Shown here one piece after another: positions 27,975 to 35,614 of a stretch of DNA of 64,000 nt. Positions within the stretch are counted from its first letter, which is position 1, and every line of letters begins with the position of its first letter. Source of the stretch: an uncultured Muribaculaceae bacterium (GTDB taxonomy: Bacteria; Bacteroidota; Bacteroidia; Bacteroidales; Muribaculaceae); contig CAJUIW010000006.1 of the NCBI GenBank assembly GCA_910586895.1, positions 62,001 to 126,000 of the forward strand, in the 5' to 3' direction. The translations under genes and the position numbers were made by a program. The notes below the pieces were generated by a model. It ran no database searches. It saw nothing but the letters and a program-made list of their open reading frames with translations, and was not told where the DNA came from.

Positions 27975-28127
27975 ATGGCAACATTCAAAGCAACTGTGCG
28001 CGGTGAGCGCAAGGATGGCTTTTATCCTATGTATATACGCGTGTCAATAATGATAACCTCCTCGGAATTGACAAGGATATTGTTGCTGCCCTATTTCATA
28101 TTTGAGCAACGCGCGGTTAGTCAATAG
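27975..28127 (+). pseudogene. N-terminal remnant of a Bacteroidales tyrosine recombinase
   Basis: A 50-codon frame begins MATFKATVRGERKDGFYPMY, the characteristic arm-binding N-terminus of Bacteroidales phage-type integrases, and continues IRVS, after which similarity stops. The following bases in another frame read NNDNLLGIDKDIVAAL before a stop, suggesting a deletion plus frameshift. No catalytic R-H-R-Y part exists downstream. It marks the left end of the AT-rich accessory region. The remaining 28128-28161 holds nothing recognisable. Confidence 0.72.
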
Positions 28128-28161
28128 CAAAAGCACGATGGGGATACCGCAACTCCATATC

Positions 28162-29157
28162 TCACCATTCTAATTCATGTGTGATCCTTTTCTTTCTTAA
28201 CTTTTTATTGACTTTATTTCCAAGTGTAGGGTTCTGCTGAACGAATTTAAGGAAATCCATGCGAGAGGTAATAGTTGGATGATCAGAATACTCATCATAA
28301 AGTTGGTCATAGGTTGATCCTAAAATACGTAATCCATTTATGAATTCTTCACCAGAGCCGAGCAAATTCTCAATAAACCTGAACGCAATTAGGTCTGCTT
28401 CATATTCTTGCTCACGAGAGAAAGCGAATGTATGCTTGAGAGTCGAAACTTTAACCTCATTATCGAGATTAGCTATAGCATCATAATAGGGCGTATTGTC
28501 ATAATATTGGCCTGTCATACCTGCGGTATAAGCATTTGCTCCGGCAGCTAAACCATTAAGCCCCGCCGCAATACCAGCAAGAAGTTCATTTTTACGACGC
28601 TCCTTAGCCTCGGCATAAAAACTTCGAATATGATGAAGTAAAACTCCATGTGCATATTCGTGGGCTACATACCCCATCAGCACTTCGTAGGTTACTCCTT
28701 TTTTAAGCATTAGTGCAGATGTCAGGCACATAGCGAAACCATTTTCAGTAAGTCTGGTATAAGCATTAACTTCATCAGAGTGGATAACATGTAAAGAACA
28801 TTCCAATGGAAGTTCATTAATACCCATATTAATGAGCATGGTATCGCAGAATCCTTGCATGTCTTCAATGACAGACTCATCATATTGTGGATAAAACCGA
28901 GGTAGTTGAGCTGTTTTTTTCAAAGCTTCTTTTTCAGCACCTTTATTCTTTTTCATATCAATGCCAAATTTCAGTAATGATTCATTGCCGTCAAGAACAG
29001 CGTTCCAAAAAATTACAGGATTATTAGGTATGACTGATTTAGCCGAATCAGCAACGTCATATTTTTCTATAAGTTTTTTATATTCTTTGTCAAAACTACC
29101 GGCTTGTACTACAAATACGCAAAGAATAAATAATAAAACGAAGTGTAATTGTTTCAT
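28162..29157 (-). CDS. M48-type secreted or membrane zinc metalloprotease
   Basis: 331 residues from the ATG at 29157 (MKQLHFVLLFILCVFVVQAG, a signal peptide); the frame extends 4 codons upstream. The zinc motif HEYAH (VAHEYAHGVLLHH, HExxH) and the third ligand in EQEYEADLIAFRF are present, as in peptidase M48 / BepA-like proteins. A glycine/alanine-rich stretch lies between them (GIAAGLNGLAAGANAYTAGM). It should act in the periplasm, perhaps on outer-membrane proteins. Codon use and AT content differ from the core genes. It follows 25 bases after the truncated DUF1016 frame. Confidence 0.88.
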   Translation of the reverse strand: MKQLHFVLLFILCVFVVQAGSFDKEYKKLIEKYDVADSAKSVIPNNPVIFWNAVLDGNESLLKFGIDMKKNKGAEKEALKKTAQLPRFYPQYDESVIEDMQGFCDTMLINMGINELPLECSLHVIHSDEVNAYTRLTENGFAMCLTSALMLKKGVTYEVLMGYVAHEYAHGVLLHHIRSFYAEAKERRKNELLAGIAAGLNGLAAGANAYTAGMTGQYYDNTPYYDAIANLDNEVKVSTLKHTFAFSREQEYEADLIAFRFIENLLGSGEEFINGLRILGSTYDQLYDEYSDHPTITSRMDFLKFVQQNPTLGNKVNKKLRKKRITHELEW

Positions 29158-29182
29158 GGTTAATCTCAATAGTTAAGGTTGT

Positions 29183-29389
29183 TTATAAATTTCCACATTT
29201 CTCATATTCCACTATATAACGCCCAATCAGCCTGTTCCTGATCGTTGCAAATCGGTTAACTGCATTAACCACCGAAGTCTGCAATGCGGAATGAATGAGT
29301 GAAATCCTATTAAGGATTGCCTCAATTAGAGCGAGCAGAAGCATCGGTGATACTGCGAGGCAACGGAGTCTATGCTTGACAGATTTCAT
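29183..29389 (-). pseudogene. Truncated DUF1016 (YhcG-type) N-terminal domain
   Basis: A 68-codon frame 5 bases after the stop of the complete DUF1016 gene. The C-terminal half (SALQTSVVNAVNRFATIRNRLIGRYIVEYEKCGN, described here by its key IRNRLIGRYIVEYE part) resembles the DUF1016 N-terminal helical domain, whose members typically read 'VN..L..RN..IG.YIVE.E..G'. It then stops where the family continues for about 280 residues including the nuclease domain. It looks like the leading piece of a second DUF1016 gene cut off when the M48 segment joined. It could still produce a small dimerising peptide. Confidence 0.55.
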
Positions 29390-29394
29390 TGATA

Positions 29395-30444
29395 CTACTC
29401 CTTGGATATAGAGTTTTGGTGACTTCGGGCTATTTCAATAGAACGGGTCAGTTTGTCCGCGAACCATTTCTTTTCGGGAAGTTCGGTAAGATACTGAGCG
29501 ACCTTGATATTGTCCTCGCCGAGCATCATCAGTTCGATATGTTCGGTGTTGCCCTCGGAGCAAAGGAGTAAACCGATGGGCGTATTTTCGTGAGGTTGCT
29601 TTTCGTATCGTTCAAGATACTTGAGATAAAGCTCCATTTGACCTTTGTACTCGGGTTTGAACTTTCCGAGTTTAAGGTCAATAGCAATTAGCCTATTGAG
29701 TTTGCGATGATAAAACAGCAGGTCAATATAATAATCTGTGCCGTCTATGCTTATTCGCTTTTGGCGTTCCAAGAAAGCGAACCCGTTACCAAGTTCAAGA
29801 ATAAACTGCTCTAATTGAGCAACTATCGCCACTTCAAGGTCTCTTTCGGAGTAGAATCCTCGCAAACCAAGAAAGTCCACAATGTATGAACTTTTTAGCA
29901 TAACATCCGGATTAGCGGTTGGATTTGGAGCCTTGAGAGCAGCTACGATGTGATCTTCGGGCTTTGCCGCTACAAGGCTACGCTCATAATCCATAGCATC
30001 TTCGCGTCTGCGGAGTTCACGCAGACTCCAATGGTTGTGTGCCGACATTTGCTGATAATATAAACGCTTGGTGGCATCTTCGATGGTAGCTAATTCGATG
30101 AAATGACTCCATGACAATGTTTGTGACAGTGTCGCAAACATTTCCGAATTGAAAGTATTTGCCACCTTAACCATGCGCGTTAGAGCCGAATAGGTATAGC
30201 CTCTGCCATATTCAGCGGTTAATCTTTGCGACAGTGTCGCAAGAATTGATTTACCGTAATTGTCATACGCTTTATATCCTATTTCACGCGAGATATGTTT
30301 GCCAATAGCATAGTTGAGCAAACATAATGCTGTATTAACCGTTACTGCAACCGAGGCGCGAGATTGGTCTATCAGATTCTTTATAGAGGTGTAGAGGCTA
30401 TTGACCTCATCGCCTATATTATCGTGAGAGAGTCTTGTTTCCAC
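29395..30444 (-). CDS. DUF1016 / YhcG-family PD-(D/E)XK nuclease
   Basis: 349 residues. The N-terminal helical DUF1016 domain (about 10-170; SRASVAVTVNTALCLLNYAIG, SRTLSWSHFIELATIED-like region) precedes a C-terminal PD-(D/E)XK nuclease fold with DYYIDLLFYHRKLNRLIAIDLKLG, where the D and the D-x-K are the likely catalytic residues. These proteins are frequent next to restriction-modification genes and in mobile regions and are suspected to act in DNA defence or repair; the biochemical role is not settled. No restriction or methylase gene is adjacent here. A -7 box (TAATTTTG) lies 25 bases ahead of the start. Confidence 0.9.
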   Translation of the reverse strand: METRLSHDNIGDEVNSLYTSIKNLIDQSRASVAVTVNTALCLLNYAIGKHISREIGYKAYDNYGKSILATLSQRLTAEYGRGYTYSALTRMVKVANTFNSEMFATLSQTLSWSHFIELATIEDATKRLYYQQMSAHNHWSLRELRRREDAMDYERSLVAAKPEDHIVAALKAPNPTANPDVMLKSSYIVDFLGLRGFYSERDLEVAIVAQLEQFILELGNGFAFLERQKRISIDGTDYYIDLLFYHRKLNRLIAIDLKLGKFKPEYKGQMELYLKYLERYEKQPHENTPIGLLLCSEGNTEHIELMMLGEDNIKVAQYLTELPEKKWFADKLTRSIEIARSHQNSISKE

Positions 30445-30468
30445 GAGAAATTTCTTTTATTACGATTG

Positions 30469-30476
30469 CAAAATTA
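30469..30476 (-). promoter_or_regulatory. -7 element of the DUF1016 gene
   Basis: Reads TAATTTTG on the minus strand, matching TAnnTTTG, 25 bases before the ATG at 30444. No convincing -33 element was found. Confidence 0.5.
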
Positions 30477-30700
30477 GCGAAAACCTTTGAGATTTATACT
30501 ATAATACTACACTCATAGACAGCAAGAAAGAATCGTGGTATGGGAATTTTTCGTGTCGGGCCTATCGGCTTGCCACTTTCTCAGAAAGAGTCCTCGTCCT
30601 GCTTCGTAGCCACAACCTTGCGCTACAAAATTCACGTAGGCGAGTGGCTGCAACAGCTCGCGCACTGAAATCATAGTAGCCCAGGTGACCTGCCCGCATA

Positions 30701-30795
30701 CTTGGCTTCACTTTGTGCAGCCAAATGCGCAGCAAAATGTACAAATATTTTACACTTTTTGCGAGGCAGTTTTACACCTGTTTTACACCAAAAAT
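30701..30795. repeat. Attachment-site-like repeat block, copy 2
   Basis: Same architecture as the block at 27743. A 30-base section differs at 3 positions and has a cleaner palindrome (TTGGCT at 30702-30707, AGCCAA at 30719-30724). A degenerate AAAATGTACA / TTTACACTTTT pair follows, then repeated TTTTACAC at 30748, 30770 and 30781. The short motif here is TTTACAC rather than GTGTACA. No integrase lies next to it. The rest of 30477-30700 and 30796-30844 shows no gene I can support. Confidence 0.6.
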
Positions 30796-30844
30796 TAATA
30801 TCTGTTTAAGATAATATGATTGCTTTAGGATTGTATAAAATACT

Positions 30845-30852
30845 TATCTTTG
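30845..30852 (+). promoter_or_regulatory. -7 element for the ExbD-like gene
   Basis: TATCTTTG fits TAnnTTTG. It lies inside the 5' extension of the open frame that begins at 30816, so the real start must be one of the ATGs downstream (30876 or 30885). Confidence 0.55.
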
Positions 30853-30884
30853 CAGATATAGTAATAATCTACACAATGTGCAAT

Positions 30885-31559
30885 ATGGAATATCCACCTC
30901 TACCCCCTGTAAGAAAACCGTCATCTGTTATGTCATGGCTTGGTTTTGGAATATCATTAGCTTTGCTATGCGTAATATGGATTGTCAACATTGTAGTATT
31001 TTCACATATTGAAGAAAGTGACTCAGACATGTTTTCATTGTATATGTTCCTCTTCCTTGTTGGACCTTTTCTTGGGTTGCTTGGATTTATTTTCTCTATA
31101 GTAGGACTTGTACAAGCCTCACGTAATTTCACACCTAAATGGATGGGGGTATGTGGAATTATATTCTGTTGTCTAAGTGTTGTAAGTTTTTTTGTCCCCA
31201 TGATTACAGCCGAAGTAATAGAGAGTAGAGCAATTGATGTAGATATTCCTGAATCTGTTCTTACTGAAGATGGAGCAGTCGTCAAGGATGATGTTATTTT
31301 GAAAATCACTCGCTATGGTGATATTAAATGTTACGATAACCGAAGCGGCAAAGACTCTGCTCCCGTCACCTTAAGTGCATATAGCGGCCTTAAGCACGAA
31401 TTATCTACCTGGATGCAAATGAAAGGGATTGATGGAGCGACAGCTACAATAGTCATTGTTTCAGGACCTGACACAGATTATTCCAATGTAGTCCGAGTTA
31501 TAGATACTCTTAAGGAAATGAACATAAAGAAGTTCAGGACGAAAACCTATTCAAAATAA
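30885..31559 (+). CDS. Multi-helix membrane protein with C-terminal ExbD/TolR-like domain
   Basis: About 224 residues from 30885 (MEYPPLPPVRKPSS); ATG 30876 is equally possible. Three hydrophobic helices follow (FGISLALLCVIWIVNIVVF; FLFLVGPFLGLLGFIFSIVG; WMGVCGIIFCCLSVVSFFVP), like DUF4190 proteins. The last 110 residues read like the periplasmic part of ExbD/TolR: VILKITRYGDIKCYDN..., IVIVSGPDTDYSNVVRVIDTLKE and IKKFRT. ExbD normally has one helix and works with ExbB; no ExbB is nearby, so this fusion may have another role. AT-rich codon use fits the accessory region. Confidence 0.72.
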   Translation: MEYPPLPPVRKPSSVMSWLGFGISLALLCVIWIVNIVVFSHIEESDSDMFSLYMFLFLVGPFLGLLGFIFSIVGLVQASRNFTPKWMGVCGIIFCCLSVVSFFVPMITAEVIESRAIDVDIPESVLTEDGAVVKDDVILKITRYGDIKCYDNRSGKDSAPVTLSAYSGLKHELSTWMQMKGIDGATATIVIVSGPDTDYSNVVRVIDTLKEMNIKKFRTKTYSK

Positions 31560-31584
31560 TCCGTGCTAACGCTGTCCGTTATAT

Positions 31585-31734
31585 ATGACCTACGAAAGCT
31601 TTGTGGCATATAGTTGTATCGCGATAATTATTATAGCGACTATAGCTTTTTTCAGGTGGATAGATAAAGGGAACAGGGATGCAAAGAAACGCCGCGCTGA
31701 ATTTGAAAAACGCCGTAATGTTCGTGACAAGTGA
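31585..31734 (+). CDS. Small single-helix membrane protein (49 residues)
   Basis: A short frame, MTYESFVAYSCIAIIIIATI..., gives a hydrophobic helix at about residues 8-23, then FFRWIDKGNRDAKKRRAEFE and KRRNVRDK, a strongly basic tail (inside by charge). It lies between the ExbD-like gene and the Sel1 lipoprotein, all on one strand. The composition (one helix, then a helical Lys/Arg/Glu tail) is coherent, which favours a real gene, but no family is recognised. Confidence 0.45.
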   Translation: MTYESFVAYSCIAIIIIATIAFFRWIDKGNRDAKKRRAEFEKRRNVRDK

Positions 31735-31824
31735 TACGCCGCAGTATATTACCATCATGCCGCTATATATTAGCAATTGGCTTTTGTTGAATAAAAAATT
31801 AAAATTACAACGATACAAATAATC

Positions 31825-32844
31825 ATGAAAAAGATCCTTTTCTTAGCTTTAACTCTAATTGCTCCTTCAGTTGCTCTTATTTCTTGCATTGGTTCCTCCA
31901 ATCCAGTTCAAGATATGGCTGACAAATATCACTCAGAAGAGATTTCTACTGATAGCATGTTGAAATTTGTTTCAGATTCGGTAAATATTGAGGCCGTTCT
32001 TGAATGGGCTAATAAGAATATCGAAAAAGATGATTTAGCGGCCTATATACTTGGACGTAATTATAAATTTGGATTCGGTGTTGAACGAAATCCATTAAAA
32101 TCGATATTCTATTATCGTAAGGCAGTTGAAAATGGAAATATCAACGCAATGCTTGGATTAGGTCAATTATATGCCAGTTATCCTGGTCATGAGAATTTGG
32201 ATTCGGCAAAAATATTATTTACCAAGGCTGCTGAAAAAGGAGATGGAAGTGGATATTATTGGCTATCTCAATTACTTGTAACGGAGAGCATGAATAATGG
32301 TTCTCCATTAGACACTACTGCAGTTATGTCTTTAGTTGAAAAGGGCATGAAACTCAATGATCCAATGTGTATGGGTGTAGTTGCGTCATCTTATTATACT
32401 GGACTGGGGGCTATACAAAATAAGAAAAAGGCTTTTGAAATTCTAAGTCTTGCACCAGAAGACAAACTCGTACCACAATCATTGAATATCCTTGGAGAAA
32501 TGTATGAACTCGGAGAGGTTGTACCGCAAAATTTTAATTCTGCGTTCCACTATTATAAAAAATCCGCAAATATGGGTGATACATTTGCACAATGCAAACT
32601 CGGGAATTTTTATGCTGCGGGACAAGGGATTGAAAAGAATGATTCTCTTGCATTTTTAGAATATCAAAAGGCTGCTAATGCTGGAAATTCATGGGCTATG
32701 CGATGTGTTGGTTATAGTTACTTGACTGGAACAGGCATTAAAGAAGATCGATACTCCGGTAATCAGTGGTTGTCAAATGCAGCAAAACACGGTGATGATA
32801 TTGCCATTGATTATTGCAAACGTAATAATATCGAATACAAATAA
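31825..32844 (+). CDS. Sel1-repeat lipoprotein
   Basis: 339 residues. The N-terminus MKKILFLALTLIAPSVALISC has a lipobox ending L-I-S-C (Cys21), so it is predicted to be lipid-anchored in the cell envelope. Sel1-like repeats (36-residue TPR-related units) follow: YKFGFGVERNPLKSIFYYRKAVENGN, MYELGEVVPQNFNSAFHYYKKSANMGD and FYAAGQGIEKNDSLAFLEYQKAANAGN, quoted here by their cores. Such proteins are protein-interaction scaffolds. AT-rich codon use differs from the core genome. No partner is obvious. Confidence 0.87.
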   Translation: MKKILFLALTLIAPSVALISCIGSSNPVQDMADKYHSEEISTDSMLKFVSDSVNIEAVLEWANKNIEKDDLAAYILGRNYKFGFGVERNPLKSIFYYRKAVENGNINAMLGLGQLYASYPGHENLDSAKILFTKAAEKGDGSGYYWLSQLLVTESMNNGSPLDTTAVMSLVEKGMKLNDPMCMGVVASSYYTGLGAIQNKKKAFEILSLAPEDKLVPQSLNILGEMYELGEVVPQNFNSAFHYYKKSANMGDTFAQCKLGNFYAAGQGIEKNDSLAFLEYQKAANAGNSWAMRCVGYSYLTGTGIKEDRYSGNQWLSNAAKHGDDIAIDYCKRNNIEYK

Positions 32845-32895
32845 ACCCATCCTAGAAGCTGCACCAATGAAAGAAGGTGGACAAGATCGGGGCTG

Positions 32896-33045
32896 ATGTT
32901 GAGTGGAGCTTTATTCCTATCTTACAATCGTACTCGAATAAATTACAACAGTCGCACGGAAACTTACCGCACAGTACTGCCGCGCTATTTTATGCTGCAT
33001 GTGCAGTGGCGCTTCAGCCATACGCCACGTGCACGGCATAAATGA
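32896..33045 (+). pseudogene. C-terminal remnant of an outer-membrane beta-barrel protein
   Basis: A 49-codon frame reads SGALFLSYNRTRINYNSRTE then RTVLPRYFMLHVQWRFSH. Alternating strands with aromatic residues and the final basic tail are typical of the end of Bacteroidota outer-membrane receptors. There is no signal peptide and no upstream barrel in frame, so this is the surviving tail of a larger gene whose front was lost when the accessory region was inserted. It ends 2 bases before the convergent gene at 33048. Confidence 0.55.
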
Positions 33046-33047
33046 TT

Positions 33048-33452
33048 TCAGCTACGTGGCAGGCGGGCCATGGCTATCTCATAGACATTCAGGGAGGTGA
33101 TCACTGACACTCCGGCAAGCAGAATGTACCCCAGGACGTGCGGCACCTCGTCCAGTGATACGCCATCGTATAAAGGCAGTGAGATATCGATATCAGCCAT
33201 CCATGCACTTATCAGCGGGAATGCCAAGGTGCAAACAACTCCAACTATGAATCCGGCAAGCGCGGCTATGGCTATGGCCATACGGCTGCGCTTACGCATA
33301 GAACGGTGATACTGCTTTGCCAGTTCTACGGCATCCATTTTCTGCTGCAGACGGTCAAGAAACATGAAATCCGAAGATAGCTCGGGGTCAAATCCTTTGA
33401 ACAGGTCTTTAATTTTATCGTCATCCATAGATAATACGTCTTTTCTTTTCAT
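33048..33452 (-). CDS. Small membrane protein, likely sigma-factor partner
   Basis: 134 residues. A cytoplasmic N-terminus of about 50 residues (MDDDKIKDLFKGFDPELSSD, RLQQKMDAVELAKQYHR) is followed by two helices (about 57-80 and 105-125). It starts directly after the stop of the ECF sigma gene. The position and the cytoplasmic-head plus membrane layout fit an anti-sigma factor or sigma-coupled sensor, but no zinc anti-sigma motif is seen. Probably conserved only within Bacteroidales. Confidence 0.72.
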   Translation of the reverse strand: MKRKDVLSMDDDKIKDLFKGFDPELSSDFMFLDRLQQKMDAVELAKQYHRSMRKRSRMAIAIAALAGFIVGVVCTLAFPLISAWMADIDISLPLYDGVSLDEVPHVLGYILLAGVSVITSLNVYEIAMARLPRS

Positions 33453-33932
33453 TTACTGAGGTGATAACATTCCGCGCAGATGATTCCGCCCGCGAAACAG
33501 ATGTTGCTTCACGGCATCCTGCGTCAGCTCCTGAATAGCTGCGATTTCCTTAATCGAGTAGCCTTCCATATAGAAGAGCAACACCGACATGCGCTCCTTA
33601 TCCGGCAGACGGTTGAGAGCGCCATATAGAGCCTGATAGCGGAAAGATGCGTCCGTGGCGTCACCCGAGGTCATATCACGCACCTCTTCATAACCGGCGA
33701 ATTGCTTTTCGGAACGCTTATGATTGATGAACGTAGTGTAGCCTATCCGGAATATCCATGACTTAAACTTCTCAGGCTCCCGCATGCTCTCACATGACAG
33801 GAATGCCTTTATATATGCTTCCTGAGCTATATCGTCGGCAAGTCCGGTATCACCGCAGCAGAGGGCCACAAGAAAGCGCCTGAACGCCCTCTGCGTACCC
33901 TCTACGTATGAAGTGAACTGCTCCCGTGTCAT
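33453..33932 (-). CDS. ECF-type RNA polymerase sigma factor
   Basis: 159 residues. Region 2 (DDIAQEAYIKAFLS, FKSWIFRIGYTTFINHKR) binds the -10 element, and region 4 (ALNRLPDKERMSVLLFYMEG, YSIKEIAAIQELTQDAVKQHL) is the HTH for the -35. Regions 1 and 3 are absent, as in the ECF group. It sits in a three-gene operon between a DUF6249 membrane protein and a small membrane protein that could control it. ECF factors usually activate their own operon; the target promoter was not identified. Confidence 0.93.
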   Translation of the reverse strand: MTREQFTSYVEGTQRAFRRFLVALCCGDTGLADDIAQEAYIKAFLSCESMREPEKFKSWIFRIGYTTFINHKRSEKQFAGYEEVRDMTSGDATDASFRYQALYGALNRLPDKERMSVLLFYMEGYSIKEIAAIQELTQDAVKQHLFRGRNHLRGMLSPQ

Positions 33933-33936
33933 CGGC

Positions 33937-34350
33937 TTATTTCCCTTCAGTATTCTTCAGCTGCTTGCGGGTCACTAAGTAGACTATAAGATAGCTTATG
34001 CCTACAGCTATAGATGCGCTACCAAATACAAACGGTACTGACACCGGATCTGAGTTAAATGGAGTTCCGTTAATAAGATTGAACAGTCCTACGATAATAA
34101 GTCCGAGTCCTACCAGAGAGAAGATACATCCACGCAACAGACGGAGGCTGAGAACCTCATGAGGCGTATTATTCGTCTTTTTCAACGACTCGACAAGCTT
34201 ATCGGCGTCAACATTGTTGTTTGCCTCGATAGCCTTGATTATTATCTGGGTGCGCTTGTTGTCACCATTCATTTTAGTCAGTGCCACTATGAGAACTATT
34301 GCTATAGGCAGCACCATACAGACTGCGATGGGTACTAATACATTTGACAT
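33937..34350 (-). CDS. DUF6249-like membrane protein
   Basis: 137 residues from the ATG at 34350 (MSNVLVPIAVCMVLPIAIVL); the longer frame adds a polar, unlikely 25-residue head. Three helices: about 3-23, 72-94 and 103-125. Between the first and second is a charged stretch, NGDNKRTQIIIKAIEANNNV with DADKLVESLKK, which is the recognisable core of the family. It is the first gene of the sigma operon, 4 bases before the sigma gene. Such proteins accompany ECF sigma genes in Bacteroidota. Function unknown. Confidence 0.8.
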   Translation of the reverse strand: MSNVLVPIAVCMVLPIAIVLIVALTKMNGDNKRTQIIIKAIEANNNVDADKLVESLKKTNNTPHEVLSLRLLRGCIFSLVGLGLIIVGLFNLINGTPFNSDPVSVPFVFGSASIAVGISYLIVYLVTRKQLKNTEGK

Positions 34351-34488
34351 TTTAGATTCGTTTTTATTATGATTAATTATTTCCTTTTTGAGACATCTCG
34401 TATATATGACACACCCCGTTTGCAAAAGGTGACATCCCTATCAAAAAATTTTGCCACAAATTTAGCCATTCTTTTCATTGAAATAACG

Positions 34489-34496
34489 TAAATTTG
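34489..34496 (+). promoter_or_regulatory. -7 element for the nitroreductase operon
   Basis: TAAATTTG fits TAnnTTTG, 25 bases before the start at 34522. No good -33 element is evident. It lies between divergent transcription units (sigma operon left, nitroreductase right). Confidence 0.55.
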
Positions 34497-34521
34497 TGAA
34501 AATAATAGCATTACCCCAATT

Positions 34522-35109
34522 ATGAATTATCAGGAATTAAATTCATTTGAGCATCTGCTTCTGGCCGACCGGTCGGTACGCAGATTCAAATCAGATATTG
34601 AGATAACACGTGAACTGCTCGAACGTCTTGTAGGGCTGACGCGCTACTGCGCCTCGGGACGCAATCTGCAGCCGTTGCGGTACAGGATTGTCGACTGTCC
34701 GAAAGAGAAAGACGCTATATTCCCGCTTCTAAAGTGGGCCGGATATTATACGGAATGGGACGGTCCGGAGCTGTCACAGCGCCCTGCCGCCTATCTCATA
34801 CAGTGCCTTGACACTGACCTTACAGAGAGCTGTCTATGCGATGACGGACTGAACCTGCAGGCCATCACTCTCGGAGCCACCGCCCTCGGACTTGGAGCCT
34901 GCATAATAAAAGCATTCAACGCTCCGGCGCTGGCGGAGGTCCTCGACCTACCCGAACAGTTGAAACCACTATATGTACTGGCCTTAGGCGTGCCTGCCGA
35001 GGAAACGAAGATAGTGCCCATGACGGATGGCGATTACAAGTATTTCCGCGATGAAGCCGATGCTCAGTGCGTGCCGAAGCGCAGCCTTGAAGAACTGATT
35101 ATTAAATAA
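34522..35109 (+). CDS. Nitroreductase-family flavoprotein
   Basis: 195 residues, cytoplasmic, FMN-dependent. Family hallmarks: RSVRRFKSDIEITRELLERL with SGRNLQPLRYRI at the N-terminal FMN site, and GLGACIIKAF with LGVPAEETKIVPM near the C-terminus. Small nitroreductases of this type reduce nitroaromatics or quinones with NAD(P)H or act in other redox steps. It leads a row of three same-strand genes with gaps of about 20 bases. Confidence 0.92.
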   Translation: MNYQELNSFEHLLLADRSVRRFKSDIEITRELLERLVGLTRYCASGRNLQPLRYRIVDCPKEKDAIFPLLKWAGYYTEWDGPELSQRPAAYLIQCLDTDLTESCLCDDGLNLQAITLGATALGLGACIIKAFNAPALAEVLDLPEQLKPLYVLALGVPAEETKIVPMTDGDYKYFRDEADAQCVPKRSLEELIIK

Positions 35110-35128
35110 ATGACCACACTCACCACAT

Positions 35129-35599
35129 ATGGAAAAACCGGAACTTAACGAACACAACAAACAGGAATATCCGCCCATGCACTCGGCCGAACACCTGCTT
35201 AACGGAGAGATGGCCCGCCGGTTCGGCTGCGGACGTGCATTCAGCGCCCATATCGAACGCAAGAAATCAAAGCTCGACTATCACCTCCCCTCACCGCTCA
35301 CAGCTGAAGAACTGAAATCGCTGGAAGAGTATATAAACAGCGCTATTGATGCCGATGCAGAAGTGACGGAGGAATATATCTCCCAGCAGGAAGCCATGAC
35401 ACGCTTCGACATGAGCCGTCTTCCGGACAACGCTACCGATACAGTGCGCGTGGTACACATAGGCGATTACGACCAGTGCCTCTGCGCAGGGCTGCATGTG
35501 AACCGCACCTCTGAGATAGGACGGTTCCGCATATCCAGTTCACGCTATCAGGATGGCGTGCAGCGCATAGTGTTCAAACTTGACGAGCCAAAAATATAA
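35129..35599 (+). CDS. AlaX-like (threonyl/alanyl-tRNA synthetase second additional domain) protein
   Basis: 156 residues that look like a free SAD/editing domain. The zinc-binding HxxxH is HSAEHLLN (about residues 14-18) and the second half is CLCAGLHVNRTSEIG (CxxxH). In AlaX proteins this site hydrolyses Ser or Gly wrongly charged to tRNA-Ala. The protein is shorter than AlaX-M because it lacks the N-terminal glycine-rich barrel, so activity on tRNA is probable but unproven. It lies between the nitroreductase and YjbQ genes. Confidence 0.82.
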   Translation: MEKPELNEHNKQEYPPMHSAEHLLNGEMARRFGCGRAFSAHIERKKSKLDYHLPSPLTAEELKSLEEYINSAIDADAEVTEEYISQQEAMTRFDMSRLPDNATDTVRVVHIGDYDQCLCAGLHVNRTSEIGRFRISSSRYQDGVQRIVFKLDEPKI

Positions 35600-35614
35600 T
35601 AGCTACCTTACTCT

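Noticed and set aside
27740..28012. 90-codon minus-strand frame across the repeat block
   Set aside because: It lacks any domain and overlaps the integrase remnant and the inverted repeats; composition is not protein-like.
30562..30744. 60-codon minus-strand frame near the second repeat block
   Set aside because: It overlaps the palindrome, shows no family match and has no promoter or conserved motif.
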